Of a DNA stretch of 64,000 nt, positions 26,803-35,287 are shown one piece after another (position 1 is the first letter of the stretch; every line of letters begins with the position of its first letter). This DNA is from Salinarimonas ramus (GTDB taxonomy: Bacteria; Pseudomonadota; Alphaproteobacteria; Rhizobiales; Beijerinckiaceae). The notes beneath the pieces were generated by a model, which saw only the letters and a program-made list of their open reading frames with translations, was not told the DNA's origin and made no database searches. Where the stretch lies: NCBI RefSeq assembly GCF_014645695.1, contig NZ_BMMF01000017.1, positions 44,713 through 108,712 on the forward strand, given 5' to 3'. A program made the position numbers and the translations under genes.

Positions 26803-27816
26803 TCACGCCAACAGCCCGTGCTCCTGCGCCATCTCCTTCAGGCTGCGCTGGGGGCGCGCGCCGATGTGGGAGATGACCTCGGCGGCGGCCATGGCGCCCA
26901 GCCGCGCGCAGGCGACGTGATCGAGGCCGCGGGTGAGGCCCGCGAGGAAGCCGCCGGCGAAGAGGTCGCCCGCCCCCGTCAGGTCGACGATCGTCTCCAC
27001 GGGGAAGGCGTCCACCGCGCGCGTGCCCTCGCGGGTGACGACGAGGGAGCCGCGCTCGGAACGCGTGACGATCGCGAGGAAGGGGCGGTCCGGATGGCCC
27101 TCCTCCCGCAGCGCCGCGACCGCACTGTCCTCGTCGGCGGTCTGGTAGAGCGCCTTGAGCTCGTGGATGTTGGCGAACAGGATGTCGAGCGCGCCGGTGC
27201 GGGCGAGGTCGAGGAATTCCGTGCGGTAGCGGTCGACGCAGAAGGAATCCGACAGGGTGAGCGCCACGCGGTTGCCGGCGCCGTGGGCGATGTCCACCGC
27301 CTTGCGGAAGGCCTCCTTCGCCTGCGGCGGATCCCACAGGTAGCCCTCGAGATAGGTGATCTCGGCGCCGGCCACCGTCGCCTCGTCGATGTCGTCGGGC
27401 GTCAGGTTCTGGCAGGCCCCGAGGAAGGTGTTCATGGTGCGCTCGCCGTCGGGCGTCACCAGGATGAAGGAGCGCGCCGTCGCCGGGCCGTCCGGGGCGG
27501 CGTAGGCGGTCTCGAAGGAGACGCCCGTGGCGTTCATGTCGTGGCGGTAGATGCGGCCGAGCTCGTCGTCGCGGACCTTGCCGATGAAACCCGCGCACAC
27601 GCCGAGCGAGGCCGCGCCCACCGCCGTGTTGGCGCCCGAGCCGCCGGAGATGATCGCCGCCTGGCCCATCTTGCCGTAGAGATATTCCGCCCGGGCCTCG
27701 TCGATGAGGTTCATCGAGCCCTTGTGGAGCTTCTCCGAGACGAGGAAGCCGTCGTCCGTGTGCGCGATCACGTCGACGATGGCGTTTCCGAGGGTCAGGA
27801 CGTCGAGCTCGGGCAT
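26803..27816 (-). CDS. PfkB-family sugar/nucleoside kinase (adenosine kinase-like)
   Basis: This 337-residue ribokinase-fold kinase has the first signature SGGSGANTAVGAASLGVCAGFIGKV (residues 57-81). The second, VDLTGAGDLFAGGF, contains the catalytic base D284 and the anion hole. It resembles the alphaproteobacterial group annotated as adenosine kinase, but substrate choice in PfkB enzymes cannot be settled from sequence. It is the last gene of the timA-mltA-smr-HTH transcript, 8 bp after the HTH gene. Confidence 0.88.
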   Translation of the reverse strand: MPELDVLTLGNAIVDVIAHTDDGFLVSEKLHKGSMNLIDEARAEYLYGKMGQAAIISGGSGANTAVGAASLGVCAGFIGKVRDDELGRIYRHDMNATGVSFETAYAAPDGPATARSFILVTPDGERTMNTFLGACQNLTPDDIDEATVAGAEITYLEGYLWDPPQAKEAFRKAVDIAHGAGNRVALTLSDSFCVDRYRTEFLDLARTGALDILFANIHELKALYQTADEDSAVAALREEGHPDRPFLAIVTRSERGSLVVTREGTRAVDAFPVETIVDLTGAGDLFAGGFLAGLTRGLDHVACARLGAMAAAEVISHIGARPQRSLKEMAQEHGLLA

Positions 27817-27824
27817 GAAAATCC

Positions 27825-28337
27825 TCAGTTGCTGTCTCGCGGGCGCGACGGGACGCCCGGCGGCGGGTCGCCAGGGTTAGAGCCGTTGGCATCCCTTCCG
27901 TCAAGGGAGGGACCGGGGTGGTCCGTTGCATCGACGGGCGTCGACACGCCATCCAGGATGGCGAGCATGGAGGCGACCCGCTCGGGGCCGAGGCCTGCGA
28001 TCTCGCGCGCGAGGCGGTTGGCGAGCAGCATGGCGTCCGCCCCGCAACCGCCGGCCGGCACCCGCGGCGCGGGGTCGGAGAGCTCGGCGAGCCGCTGCAG
28101 CTCGTCCGCCTCGTCCCAGATCACGCCGAAATAATGGATCGTGCCCTGGACGAGGGTGAAGGTGGGGCGCCCGCGCTCGCCGCGCTCGAGCGCGGAGAGG
28201 TAGGCGCTCGAGACGCCGAGATGGGCCGCCATGTGCTTGAGCTGGAGCCCGCGCGCGGCGCGCAACTCGCGCACGCGCCGGCCGAAGGGCGTGAGCGCCC
28301 GCGCCTCGCCGTCGGGATCGCGGGAGCGCCGCGGCAT
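27825..28337 (-). CDS. XRE-family helix-turn-helix protein
   Basis: This is a 170-residue DNA-binding protein. The N-terminal HTH (FGRRVRELRAARGLQLKHMAAHLGVSSAYLSALERGERGRP) covers about residues 18-58. A helical middle part follows. The C-terminal 45 residues are Pro/Asp/Gly-rich and probably disordered. It resembles HTH proteins found near smr and mltA in other Rhizobiales. It sits 12 bp after smr and 8 bp before the kinase gene. Its target is unknown. Confidence 0.85.
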   Translation of the reverse strand: MPRRSRDPDGEARALTPFGRRVRELRAARGLQLKHMAAHLGVSSAYLSALERGERGRPTFTLVQGTIHYFGVIWDEADELQRLAELSDPAPRVPAGGCGADAMLLANRLAREIAGLGPERVASMLAILDGVSTPVDATDHPGPSLDGRDANGSNPGDPPPGVPSRPRDSN

Positions 28338-28349
28338 TCGTCGCGCGCC

Positions 28350-28970
28350 TCAGCGCCCGTTGCGGCGGCGCAGGCGCACGTAGAGCGCGCCCTCCCCGCC
28401 ATGGTGATGGGCCGCGGATTCGAAGCCGACGACGAGCCCGCGCACGCCGGGCTCCGCCAGCCAATGCGGCACGAGCCGGCGCAGCACGCCGCGCTCGTCG
28501 AAGATCGAGCCCGTGCCCGGCGATCCTCCCTTGCCGGTGACGACGAGCACGATGGTGTGGCCCTGCGAGGCCGCGCGGTGGAGGAAGCCGTGGAGCGCGA
28601 GATGCGCCTCGCTCTGGCGCATGCCGTGGAGATCGAGCGTCGCATCGGGGTGCCGCGATCGGCGCGAGAGCGCCGCGCGCTCCTTGCGGGCGAGCTTCGT
28701 CAGAGGCGGGATCGGCGGCGGCGGGGCCGGCACGGGGCGATAGGGCGCCGCCGTCGGCATGCGCGGCGAAGGCGGCGTGCCGGGGGGACGCTTCGGAGCG
28801 TCTGCGGCCGGCGCCACGCGCGGCGGCGCCGCGGTAGCGGTCTCCGGGGCCCGCGCGGGGAGGGGATCGGGCGGCACGGCCTTGCCGGGGAGCGGCTCCA
28901 CGTGACGCACCACGTGGCGCCACAGGAGACGCTCCTCCTCGGTCAGCTCGCGCTTGCGCCGGCGCGTCAT
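28350..28970 (-). CDS. Smr-domain protein (putative DNA/RNA endonuclease)
   Basis: This is a 206-residue protein. The first 110 residues are Pro/Ala/Arg-rich and low in complexity. The C-terminal Smr domain has the landmark LDLHGMRQSEAH, then VLVVTGKGG, and ends with a region where HHHGGEGALYVRL replaces the more usual GGSGALYV pattern. Smr domains nick or cleave DNA or RNA in characterised relatives. It overlaps mltA by 4 bp (ATGA) and continues the same operon. Confidence 0.92.
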   Translation of the reverse strand: MTRRRKRELTEEERLLWRHVVRHVEPLPGKAVPPDPLPARAPETATAAPPRVAPAADAPKRPPGTPPSPRMPTAAPYRPVPAPPPPIPPLTKLARKERAALSRRSRHPDATLDLHGMRQSEAHLALHGFLHRAASQGHTIVLVVTGKGGSPGTGSIFDERGVLRRLVPHWLAEPGVRGLVVGFESAAHHHGGEGALYVRLRRRNGR

Positions 28971-30178
28971 CGCGCGGCCTCGTCGGTCGCGGCTTCACCA
29001 TTCGCCGCGCGACGCGGCAGCAGGACGACGAAATCGGTGGCGTGCCGGATCAGCCCCGCTCGCGTGCCCGCCCGCGCGCCGGAGCCGGTGAAGTAGTCGC
29101 CCCGCGCCGGCCCGAGGATGGCGGAGCCCGTGTCCTGCGCGATCACGAGCCGCGCCAGCGGATGCTCCTCGCCATCGGCGTCCGGGAGCGCGCCCGTCAG
29201 GTAGAAGGGCAGCCCGTAGGGCCACAGGCCGCGATCGACGGCGATGGAGCGCTCCGGCGTCAGCGCCACGCCGGCTCCGCCGATGGGCCCGAGCGCCGGA
29301 TCGTGCCCGTCGAGACGCGTGAAGAAGATGTAGGAGGCGTTCTCGTGCATCAGCGCCCGCGCTGCCGCGCCGTTCTCCCGCAGCCAGGCGAGGAGCCGCT
29401 CGAGACTCATCTCGTCGCGCTCGATCTCCCCGCGCTCCACGAGCAGGCGGCCGATGGAGGTGTATGGATGGCCGTTTCGCCCGGCATAGCCGACGCGCAT
29501 CACCGCGCCGTCGGGCAGGCGGATGCGCGCGGAGCCCTGGACGTGGACGATGAAGGCCTCGCCGGGCTCCTCCAGCCAGACGACCGGCTGCGCCTGCGCG
29601 TCCAGAGCACCGGCCTCGATCTCGGCGCGCGTCGGCACGGGCACGTGCCCGCCCGCCCCGTCCGCGAGAGCCGCCCGGAGGGACGGATCGACGCCGTCGA
29701 CGCTCTCGCCCTCGGCGAGCGTCACGAGGGCCGCGGGTCGCCCCCGCAGCGGCGTCGCGAAGCGGGCGGTCGGGACGAGGGAGCCCTCGAGCTCGGGCTC
29801 GTAATAGCCGGTGAGGAAGCCGCGCCCGGAATGCGGCACGATGCGGTGGGGGACGAAGGTGCGCTCGAAGAAGGCGCGCGCTCCGCCGGGCGCGACCTCG
29901 AGCGCCGCGCGGCAGGCGGCGAGGAGATCGATGCCCGCCTTCGCCGCGGGGCGAAGCGCGGCGCGGCCGTCGAGGATCGGGGCGCACGAGACGCGGAACG
30001 CGGCGAGGGCGGCCTCGTGGTCGTCCGCCGCCCAGCCGGGGAGATCGTCGTAGGAGAGAGGCTCCAGCCGCGCCCCGCCGATCTCGTCGGCGCCCGCGGG
30101 GAGCGGGTGCGCGAGGGGGTGGGCGAGAACCATGATCGCGGCGAGCGCGAGGAGGGGCGCGGGACGCGCGCCCCTCAT
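28967..30178 (-). CDS. mltA: membrane-bound lytic murein transglycosylase A
   Basis: This 403-residue peptidoglycan-cutting enzyme has an N-terminal signal sequence. The MltA domain begins about residue 120 (GFLTGYYEPELEGSL). The 3D-type barrel with the catalytic Asp is in LVIAQDTGSAILGPARGDYFTGSG. No lipobox Cys follows the signal peptide, so it may be secreted rather than lipid-anchored. Its ATG at 30178 overlaps the timA stop (ATGA), and it overlaps smr in the same way. Confidence 0.94.
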   Translation of the reverse strand: MRGARPAPLLALAAIMVLAHPLAHPLPAGADEIGGARLEPLSYDDLPGWAADDHEAALAAFRVSCAPILDGRAALRPAAKAGIDLLAACRAALEVAPGGARAFFERTFVPHRIVPHSGRGFLTGYYEPELEGSLVPTARFATPLRGRPAALVTLAEGESVDGVDPSLRAALADGAGGHVPVPTRAEIEAGALDAQAQPVVWLEEPGEAFIVHVQGSARIRLPDGAVMRVGYAGRNGHPYTSIGRLLVERGEIERDEMSLERLLAWLRENGAAARALMHENASYIFFTRLDGHDPALGPIGGAGVALTPERSIAVDRGLWPYGLPFYLTGALPDADGEEHPLARLVIAQDTGSAILGPARGDYFTGSGARAGTRAGLIRHATDFVVLLPRRAANGEAATDEAAR

Positions 30179-30876
30179 TGCCCCGCTTCGGTGGCGACGA
30201 GCTGCCAGTTGGGATCGCGCGCGCCGAGCTGGCGGGCGAAGGTCCACACGTCGGTGACGTCCACAACCTGATCGGCGGAGCCCTCGACCACGTCGCCGGC
30301 GGACGAGCGCGTCACCGAGATCAGCTCGGAGACGATCCGCACGGTGATCTGGGCGGTCTTGCCCTTCACCTCGGCGGCGGTGATCTCGGCCTTGTCGATG
30401 GCGACGAAGGTGGTCTCGGAGCGCTCGCCGCGCTGCTCGCGATCGGTGATCGCCGCCTCGAAGCCTTCGTAGACCTCCTTCGACAGGAGGTCCTTGAGCG
30501 TCTTGCGCTCGCCGGCGGCGAAGGCCGTCACGATCATCTCGTAGGCCATCTTGGCGCCTTCGAGGAAGTCGCGTCCGTTGAAGGAGGGCTCCTGCCGGAC
30601 GATCTCGTCGAGCGCGCCGGTGACGTCCGCGCCGGGCGCGGAGACGCTCTTCCAGCGATCGGGCGAGGCGGGCGCACCGGCCGAGCCGTTCGGCAGGCGC
30701 ACGACGTTGTCGCCGCCGGTCCGGCCCCCGCGGGAGCCGGGAGCCTCGCGGCGGAACGGATCCTGCGGCGGTTTCTCGTTGCCGGTCTTCGTGCCGAGCA
30801 CCGAGCGCAGCCGCCAGATCACGAAGACGGCGAGCGCGAGGAAGATGAGCGTCGTGAGATCGAAGGACTCTTGCAT
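30175..30876 (-). CDS. Tim44-like domain protein (TimA-like)
   Basis: This is a 233-residue protein with one N-terminal membrane helix (LTTLIFLALAVFVIWRL) and a Pro/Gly-rich linker. The Tim44-like domain covers about residues 90-230 (FLEGAKMAYEMIVTAFAAGERKTLKDLLSKEVYEGF). Bacterial Tim44-like proteins of alphaproteobacteria are inner-membrane proteins related to the mitochondrial import motor subunit. The start at 30876 is chosen because it places the helix at the N-terminus. It is the first gene of the operon and divergent from secB. Confidence 0.92.
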   Translation of the reverse strand: MQESFDLTTLIFLALAVFVIWRLRSVLGTKTGNEKPPQDPFRREAPGSRGGRTGGDNVVRLPNGSAGAPASPDRWKSVSAPGADVTGALDEIVRQEPSFNGRDFLEGAKMAYEMIVTAFAAGERKTLKDLLSKEVYEGFEAAITDREQRGERSETTFVAIDKAEITAAEVKGKTAQITVRIVSELISVTRSSAGDVVEGSADQVVDVTDVWTFARQLGARDPNWQLVATEAGQ

Positions 30877-31214
30877 CGTCGGTCCGGCCTGGAATTCCCG
30901 GGATACGGGCCTCGTTGGCGACGCTCCGGCGCGGCGGGGGGCCGGCGCGTCGCGTCCTCCTCGTGGATATGGGCAGCGAGCCTCGTAACATCCACCCGTC
31001 GCGGCGACAAGCAGCGCCTTATCGCGGCTTTTTCTCGCGGCGCCCCTCCCCGGGACGGAAGAGCACGATCGCGACCGGCGGGGATCTCGGGGCACCTCTC
31101 ACGCTTGTTCCCTCGGAAGAGACGTGCTAGCGCGCCTGCCATCGAGGCCGGCGGGCGACCCGCGGGCCGGTCCGCGCCCGGCCGGGCGCTCTCGCACGAA
31201 CTCGGAGACAACCG
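30877..31214. other. divergent promoter region between timA and secB
   Basis: This 338-bp gap has no credible gene. On the plus strand TTGTTC (31105-31110) and TAGCGC (31128-31133) are 17 bp apart, about 80 bp before secB, and could be its promoter. The match to consensus is moderate. The region contains a short T run (GCTTTTTCTC near 31030) not preceded by a strong hairpin. I see no operator. Confidence 0.4.
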
Positions 31215-31751
31215 ATGGCCGATACCCCGGCGACCAACGGCGCCCAGAACGGCGGCGCCCCGAACGGCGGCGACGCCGGCAGCGCTCCCTCGCTCAACGC
31301 GCTCGCCCAGTACACGAAGGACTTCTCCTTCGAGAATCCGGCGGCGCCGCGCTCGCTCGCCCCGCAGCAGACCCAGCCGAAGATCGGCATCCAGGTCAAC
31401 GTCAACGCCAAGCAGATGAGCGAGACGGACTACGAGGTCGAGCTCAAGCTCGAGGGCGACGCCAAGACCGACGGCAACGTCATGTTCAAGTTCGAGCTGA
31501 ACTATGCCGGCGTCTTCCGCGTGCAGAACGTGCCCAAGGAGCAGCTGCATCCGGTCGTCATGATCGAATGCCCGCGCCTGCTCTTCCCCTTCGCCCGCCA
31601 GATCGTGGCGGACGCGGTGCGCAACGGCGGCTTCCCGCCGCTCTACATCGACCCGATCGACTTCGTGGCGCTCTATCGCCAGCGCGTCGCAGCCGCCCAG
31701 AAGGCGCAGGCCGCCGCCGCGCCGGCGGGCGAGGGGCCGCAGACGGCCTGA
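31215..31751 (+). CDS. secB: protein-export chaperone SecB
   Basis: This 178-residue chaperone keeps preproteins unfolded and hands them to SecA. The core fold ([41 protein letters not shown]) and the conserved [36 protein letters not shown] are intact. The N-terminus is a low-complexity Asn/Gly/Ala stretch of about 28 residues and the C-terminus is Ala-rich. A perfect-stem hairpin follows 45 bp downstream. Confidence 0.97.
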   Translation: MADTPATNGAQNGGAPNGGDAGSAPSLNALAQYTKDFSFENPAAPRSLAPQQTQPKIGIQVNVNAKQMSETDYEVELKLEGDAKTDGNVMFKFELNYAGVFRVQNVPKEQLHPVVMIECPRLLFPFARQIVADAVRNGGFPPLYIDPIDFVALYRQRVAAAQKAQAAAAPAGEGPQTA

Positions 31752-31795
31752 CGAGGAGCGCCCCACGGCGGTTCGTCGAGCCGAATCCAGGTGAG

Positions 31796-31828
31796 AACGC
31801 CCCCGGACGCACCCCGTCCGGGGGCGTT
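31796..31828 (+). terminator. hairpin terminator after secB
   Basis: A perfect 14-bp stem (AACGCCCCCGGACG / CGTCCGGGGGCGTT) has a CACCC loop 44 bp after the secB stop. Only TT ends the stem and no long T run follows, so it is a strong hairpin but not a classical intrinsic terminator. It separates secB from mscL. Confidence 0.7.
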
Positions 31829-31906
31829 CGCACGTCACGGACCCGCTTTACGCGAGACGGCCTTGGCGGTTAAGCCTCGGTCATCGAGCGACACGGGGGA
31901 GCGACC

Positions 31907-32383
31907 ATGGCCATCATCGACGAGTTCAAGACGTTCGCGCTCAAGGGCAACGTGGTGGATCTGGCGGTGGGCGTCATCATCGGCGCCGCCTTCTCGCGGA
32001 TCGTCTCCTCCCTCGTCGAGGACGTGTTCACGCCCCTCGTCGGGCTCGTCACCGGCGGGCTCGACTTCACCAACTACTTCCTCCCGCTGTCCTCCGCGGT
32101 GACGGCGACGACGCTGGCGGAGGCGCGCGAGCAGGGGGCGGTGATCGCCTACGGCTCCTTCGTGACCGCGACCATCAACTTCCTCGTCGTGGCCTGGGTG
32201 CTGTTCTTCGTCATCCGCGGCATCAACCGCCTGCGCGCCCGCCAGGAGGCGGAGATCGCCGTCTCGCCGACCCCCCCGGCCGAGCCCGAGATTCCCGCCG
32301 ACGTGAAGCTCCTGTCCGAGATCCGCGACCTCCTCGCGAGCGGCCCTGAGAAAATTTCGCGAACCGAGGCCGATAGGCATTGA
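31907..32383 (+). CDS. mscL: large-conductance mechanosensitive channel
   Basis: This is a 158-residue pore protein that opens on membrane tension to release solutes after osmotic downshock. TM1 has the glycine-rich gate [28 protein letters not shown] near residue 16. The periplasmic loop contains [11 protein letters not shown]2 is about [20 protein letters not shown], and the C-terminal helix ([17 protein letters not shown]) is present. It is slightly longer than the usual 130-150 residues. GGGG lies 9 bp before the ATG. Confidence 0.97.
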   Translation: MAIIDEFKTFALKGNVVDLAVGVIIGAAFSRIVSSLVEDVFTPLVGLVTGGLDFTNYFLPLSSAVTATTLAEAREQGAVIAYGSFVTATINFLVVAWVLFFVIRGINRLRARQEAEIAVSPTPPAEPEIPADVKLLSEIRDLLASGPEKISRTEADRH

Positions 32384-32852
32384 TCCGGAGGAGAATCGGG
32401 GTTATCTCCCGCCTTGCCCAATTTCGCACGTGCCTGTGGTCGCGTGCCGGTCGGTGGGCATCCGGGCAAGAGACCGGACAGCCGCCCGAGGGAGACTTCC
32501 CTCGACACCCCTGACCGGCAGCCGGAGGCGAAACCGGCGCACCTCGCTCTCAGCGGGGAACGCGACTTAAAGCAACGACGACACGGGCTTTTTTGGTCTC
32601 GATCGGCCCTCCAAAGGTCGGTCACCGAAGAGGCTTGTCTCATCATTGCCGGGCGTGCGGTTCGGGTCTCCCGTTCCAATCCAAGGCAGCACGTCGGGTC
32701 GCTCCGTCGATCGCGCGTTCGCGTCTCCAAAGCGCGCTCGCTCGGCCGAAGAGGCGCCCCATCGAGCTCCGCGACCTCGGGCGAGGTCGCGATCGTGATC
32801 AATCGGCGGCCGCACGCATCGGCTGCCCGCGAGCCTATTGGGGGAGAGCGCC
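32384..32852 (+). other. long leader region of the decarboxylase gene
   Basis: This 469-bp region between mscL and the decarboxylase contains the speF motif (32445-32520). It also holds a small GCCGG/CCGGC hairpin (32520-32538) and a T run at 32589-32594, preceded by a weak AAAGC/GCTTT stem. The distal 240 bp before the start codon shows no believable gene. The first promoter is probably before 32440, so the mRNA would have a leader of over 400 nt, which fits RNA-based control. Confidence 0.55.
32445..32520 (+). promoter_or_regulatory. speF leader RNA motif (alphaproteobacterial type)
   Basis: This structured element lies about 330 bp upstream of the decarboxylase start. The outer stem TGCCGGTC / GACCGGCA is perfect (32445-32452 with 32513-32520). 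It encloses hairpin TCCGG / CCGGA (32461-32478) and hairpin CGAGGGA / TCCCTCG (32487-32504). The sequence and setting match my recollection of the speF motif described before speF-type genes in alphaproteobacteria. Its ligand is not established. A GCTTTTTT run (32587-32594) further down could be an attenuator. Confidence 0.8.
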
Positions 32853-34001
32853 ATGACCGAGCGCATCCGTGATTTCCTGCGCCGCCGCCGCGAGGACGGG
32901 CCCTGCCTCGTCGTCGACCTCGAGGTCGTGCGCGACAACTACTTCAAGTTCGCCCGCGCGCTGCCCGACACGCGCGTCTTCTACGCCGTGAAGGCGAACC
33001 CCGAGCCGCAGCTCCTCAAGCTCCTGGCCGATCTCGGCTCGTCCTTCGACACGGCCTCCGTCGTCGAGATCGAGCTCGCGCTCGACGCCGGCGCCACGTC
33101 CGACCGCATCTCCTTCGGCAACACGATCAAGAAGGAGCGCGACGTCGCGCGCGCCCTCGAGCTCGGCGTGCGCCTGTTCGCGGTGGATTGCGAGGACGAG
33201 GTCGAGAAGATCGCCCGCGCCAAGGCCGCGACCGGCGCCGAGGACGTGCAGGTGTTCTGCCGCATCCTCTGCGACGGCGCCGGCGCCGAGTGGCCGCTCT
33301 CGCGCAAGTTCGGCTGCGAGCCGGAGCTGGCGATCGAGGTGCTCGAGCACGCCCATCGCGTGGGCCTCGAGGCCTACGGCGTGTCCTTCCACGTCGGCTC
33401 GCAGCAGGGCAACACCGAGGCCTGGGACCAGGCGCTCGGCTCGGCCGCGATGATCTTCCACACGCTGGCGGAGAAGGGCATCCACCTGTCGATGGTCAAC
33501 CTCGGCGGCGGCTTCCCGACCCGGTACCTCAAGGACATCCCGGCGGTGGAGGCCTACGGCCAGTCCATCTTCGAGGCCCTGTCGCGCCATTTCGGCAACC
33601 GCATCCCGGCGACGATCATCGAGCCGGGCCGCGGCATGGTGGGCAATGCCGGCGTGATCGAGGCCGAGGTGGTGCTCGTCTCCAAGAAGAGCCGCGCCGA
33701 GGACGAGATCCGCTGGGTCTATCTCGACATCGGCAAGTTCGGCGGCCTCGCCGAGACCATGGACGAGTCGATCCGCTACCCGATCCGCACGGACCGGGAC
33801 GCGGACGCGACGACGCCGTGCGTGCTCGCCGGCCCGACCTGCGATTCGGCCGACGTGCTCTACGAGAAGGCGCCCTACCCGCTGCCCGTCTCGCTCTCCA
33901 TCGGCGACAAGGTCCTCATCGAGGGCACCGGCGCCTACACCACGACCTACTCGGCGGTCGCCTTCAACGGCTTCCCCCCGCTGAAGAGCTACGTGATCTG
34001 A
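32853..34001 (+). CDS. speC: ornithine/lysine decarboxylase, fold-III (alanine racemase-like)
   Basis: This is a 382-residue PLP enzyme making putrescine (and perhaps cadaverine) from ornithine or lysine. K48 in FYAVKANPEP is the PLP Schiff-base residue. HVGSQQ and EPGRGMVGNAG bind cofactor phosphate. C330 in GPTCDSADVL is the active-site Cys contributed across the dimer. The start at 32853 has GGGGGAGAG 4 bp upstream; an in-frame ATT start further up is unlikely. It sits behind a speF RNA. Substrate preference between ornithine and lysine is not decidable here. Confidence 0.93.
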   Translation: MTERIRDFLRRRREDGPCLVVDLEVVRDNYFKFARALPDTRVFYAVKANPEPQLLKLLADLGSSFDTASVVEIELALDAGATSDRISFGNTIKKERDVARALELGVRLFAVDCEDEVEKIARAKAATGAEDVQVFCRILCDGAGAEWPLSRKFGCEPELAIEVLEHAHRVGLEAYGVSFHVGSQQGNTEAWDQALGSAAMIFHTLAEKGIHLSMVNLGGGFPTRYLKDIPAVEAYGQSIFEALSRHFGNRIPATIIEPGRGMVGNAGVIEAEVVLVSKKSRAEDEIRWVYLDIGKFGGLAETMDESIRYPIRTDRDADATTPCVLAGPTCDSADVLYEKAPYPLPVSLSIGDKVLIEGTGAYTTTYSAVAFNGFPPLKSYVI

Positions 34002-34009
34002 CGAGAGGC

Positions 34010-34029
34010 GGCCTCCCCCACGGGAGGCC
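34010..34029 (+). terminator. short hairpin after the decarboxylase gene
   Basis: A perfect 8-bp stem GGCCTCCC / GGGAGGCC with a CCAC loop begins 9 bp after the stop codon. It has no T run. It directly precedes the larger palindromic repeat at 34067 and probably helps end or stabilise the transcript. Confidence 0.5.
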
Positions 34030-34066
34030 GTCCGCGCTGGGGCGCCCGTGGGTAAGCGCTCCACCG

Positions 34067-34195
34067 CCACCTCCCCGCAGGGGAGGACGACGGCCCTCGC
34101 GCCGGAGGGTGGGGAGGGGGCGGGCCGGCGAGCAGAACTCCCGGGACGTCCCCACCGCCCGCGCCGAGGCGCGGACTCCTCCCCTCCGGGGAGGA
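34067..34195. repeat. intergenic palindromic repeat element, copy 2 (inverted)
   Basis: This is the reverse-complement partner of the element at 7491-7617. It begins with the CCTCCCCGCAGGGGAGG palindrome (34070-34086) and ends with CCTCCCCTCCGGGGAGG (34178-34194). In between are CCGGAGGGTGGGG and GCGCCGAGGCGCGGA blocks shared with copy 1. It has no coding potential. Confidence 0.8.
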
Positions 34196-34277
34196 TGCGC
34201 CCGCCCCCTCCCGCACATCGGGCATGCGTCCCGTGCCTCTGCCATCGCGCGGCGGGGCGCGGTACGGTCGGCGCCGC

Positions 34278-35216
34278 ATGAGCACCCCCGAGCCCTCCCG
34301 GCGCCCGCCGCGCACCGATCTCGACGCCCCGCTCGACGCGGCCGCGAGCCGCGAGCGGCTCGTCGCCATCGCGCTCATGTGCGCGGCGCTGATCTGCTTC
34401 TCCTGCCTCGACACCAGCGCCAAATGGCTCGGCGGGGAGGGCCTGCCGACGCTGCAGGTGGTGTTCATCCGCTATCTCGGCTCGATCATCCTGATCTCGT
34501 TCTTCGTCAACGGGCTGACCACGCCCGGCGTGACGCGCTCGGCGCGGCCGGGGCTGCAGGTGCTGCGCTCGCTCTTCCTGATGGGCGGGACGCTCCTCAA
34601 CTTCACGGCCCTGCGTTGGCTCCAGCTCGCCGAGACGATGGCGATCATGTTCTCGACGCCCTTCATCGTGGCGCTGATCGCCGGGCCGCTGCTCGGCGAG
34701 CGGGTGGGGCCGCGCCGCCTCGCGGCGATCGCGGTGGGCTTCGTCGGCGTCCTCGTCGTGGTGCGCCCGGGGCTCGAGGGCTTCCACCCGGCGGCGATCC
34801 TCTCCTTGGGAGCGGCCGTCTGCAACGCGCTCTACGGCGTGACGACGCGCATGCTCGCGAGCCACGATTCCTCGCGCACGACGCTGATCTATTCGGGCCT
34901 CGTCGGCGTCGCGCTCACCGCGCCGGTGGCGCCCTTCCTGTGGGAGGCGCCGCCCTCCGTCCTGTCGTGGATCGTGCTCGGGGGGCTCGGCGCCTTCGGG
35001 GCCGTGGGGCACTGGCTCCTGATCCTGGCGCACGCCCGCGCGCCGGCGGCGGCGCTCTCGCCCTTCTTCTACACGCAGATCGTCTGGATGCTGGCGCTCG
35101 GCTGGCTCGTCTTCGGGGACCTGCCGGACGCCGCGACCCTCGTGGGCGCGGCCATCGTCGTCGCCTCCGGGCTCTACCTCCTGGCACGGGAGCGGGCGCG
35201 CGTCCGTAACGTTTAA
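34278..35216 (+). CDS. EamA/DMT-family transporter
   Basis: This is a 312-residue integral membrane protein with ten predicted helices in two EamA halves, starting with VAIALMCAALICFSCLDTSAKWL. A conserved motif between the helices is EXXR-like (LAETMAIMFSTPFIVALIAGPLLGERV). DMT proteins export amino acids, metabolites or drugs; the substrate cannot be predicted. The start at 34278 (MSTPEPSRR) is preferred because the longer frame begins inside the repeat. Confidence 0.9.
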   Translation: MSTPEPSRRPPRTDLDAPLDAAASRERLVAIALMCAALICFSCLDTSAKWLGGEGLPTLQVVFIRYLGSIILISFFVNGLTTPGVTRSARPGLQVLRSLFLMGGTLLNFTALRWLQLAETMAIMFSTPFIVALIAGPLLGERVGPRRLAAIAVGFVGVLVVVRPGLEGFHPAAILSLGAAVCNALYGVTTRMLASHDSSRTTLIYSGLVGVALTAPVAPFLWEAPPSVLSWIVLGGLGAFGAVGHWLLILAHARAPAAALSPFFYTQIVWMLALGWLVFGDLPDAATLVGAAIVVASGLYLLARERARVRNV

Positions 35217-35287
35217 GTATCCTTCCTTATGGACCAAAAACGAAGCCGCGTTAACGTGCGTTAGTTTTCGGCGGGGAAGCGTACCAT

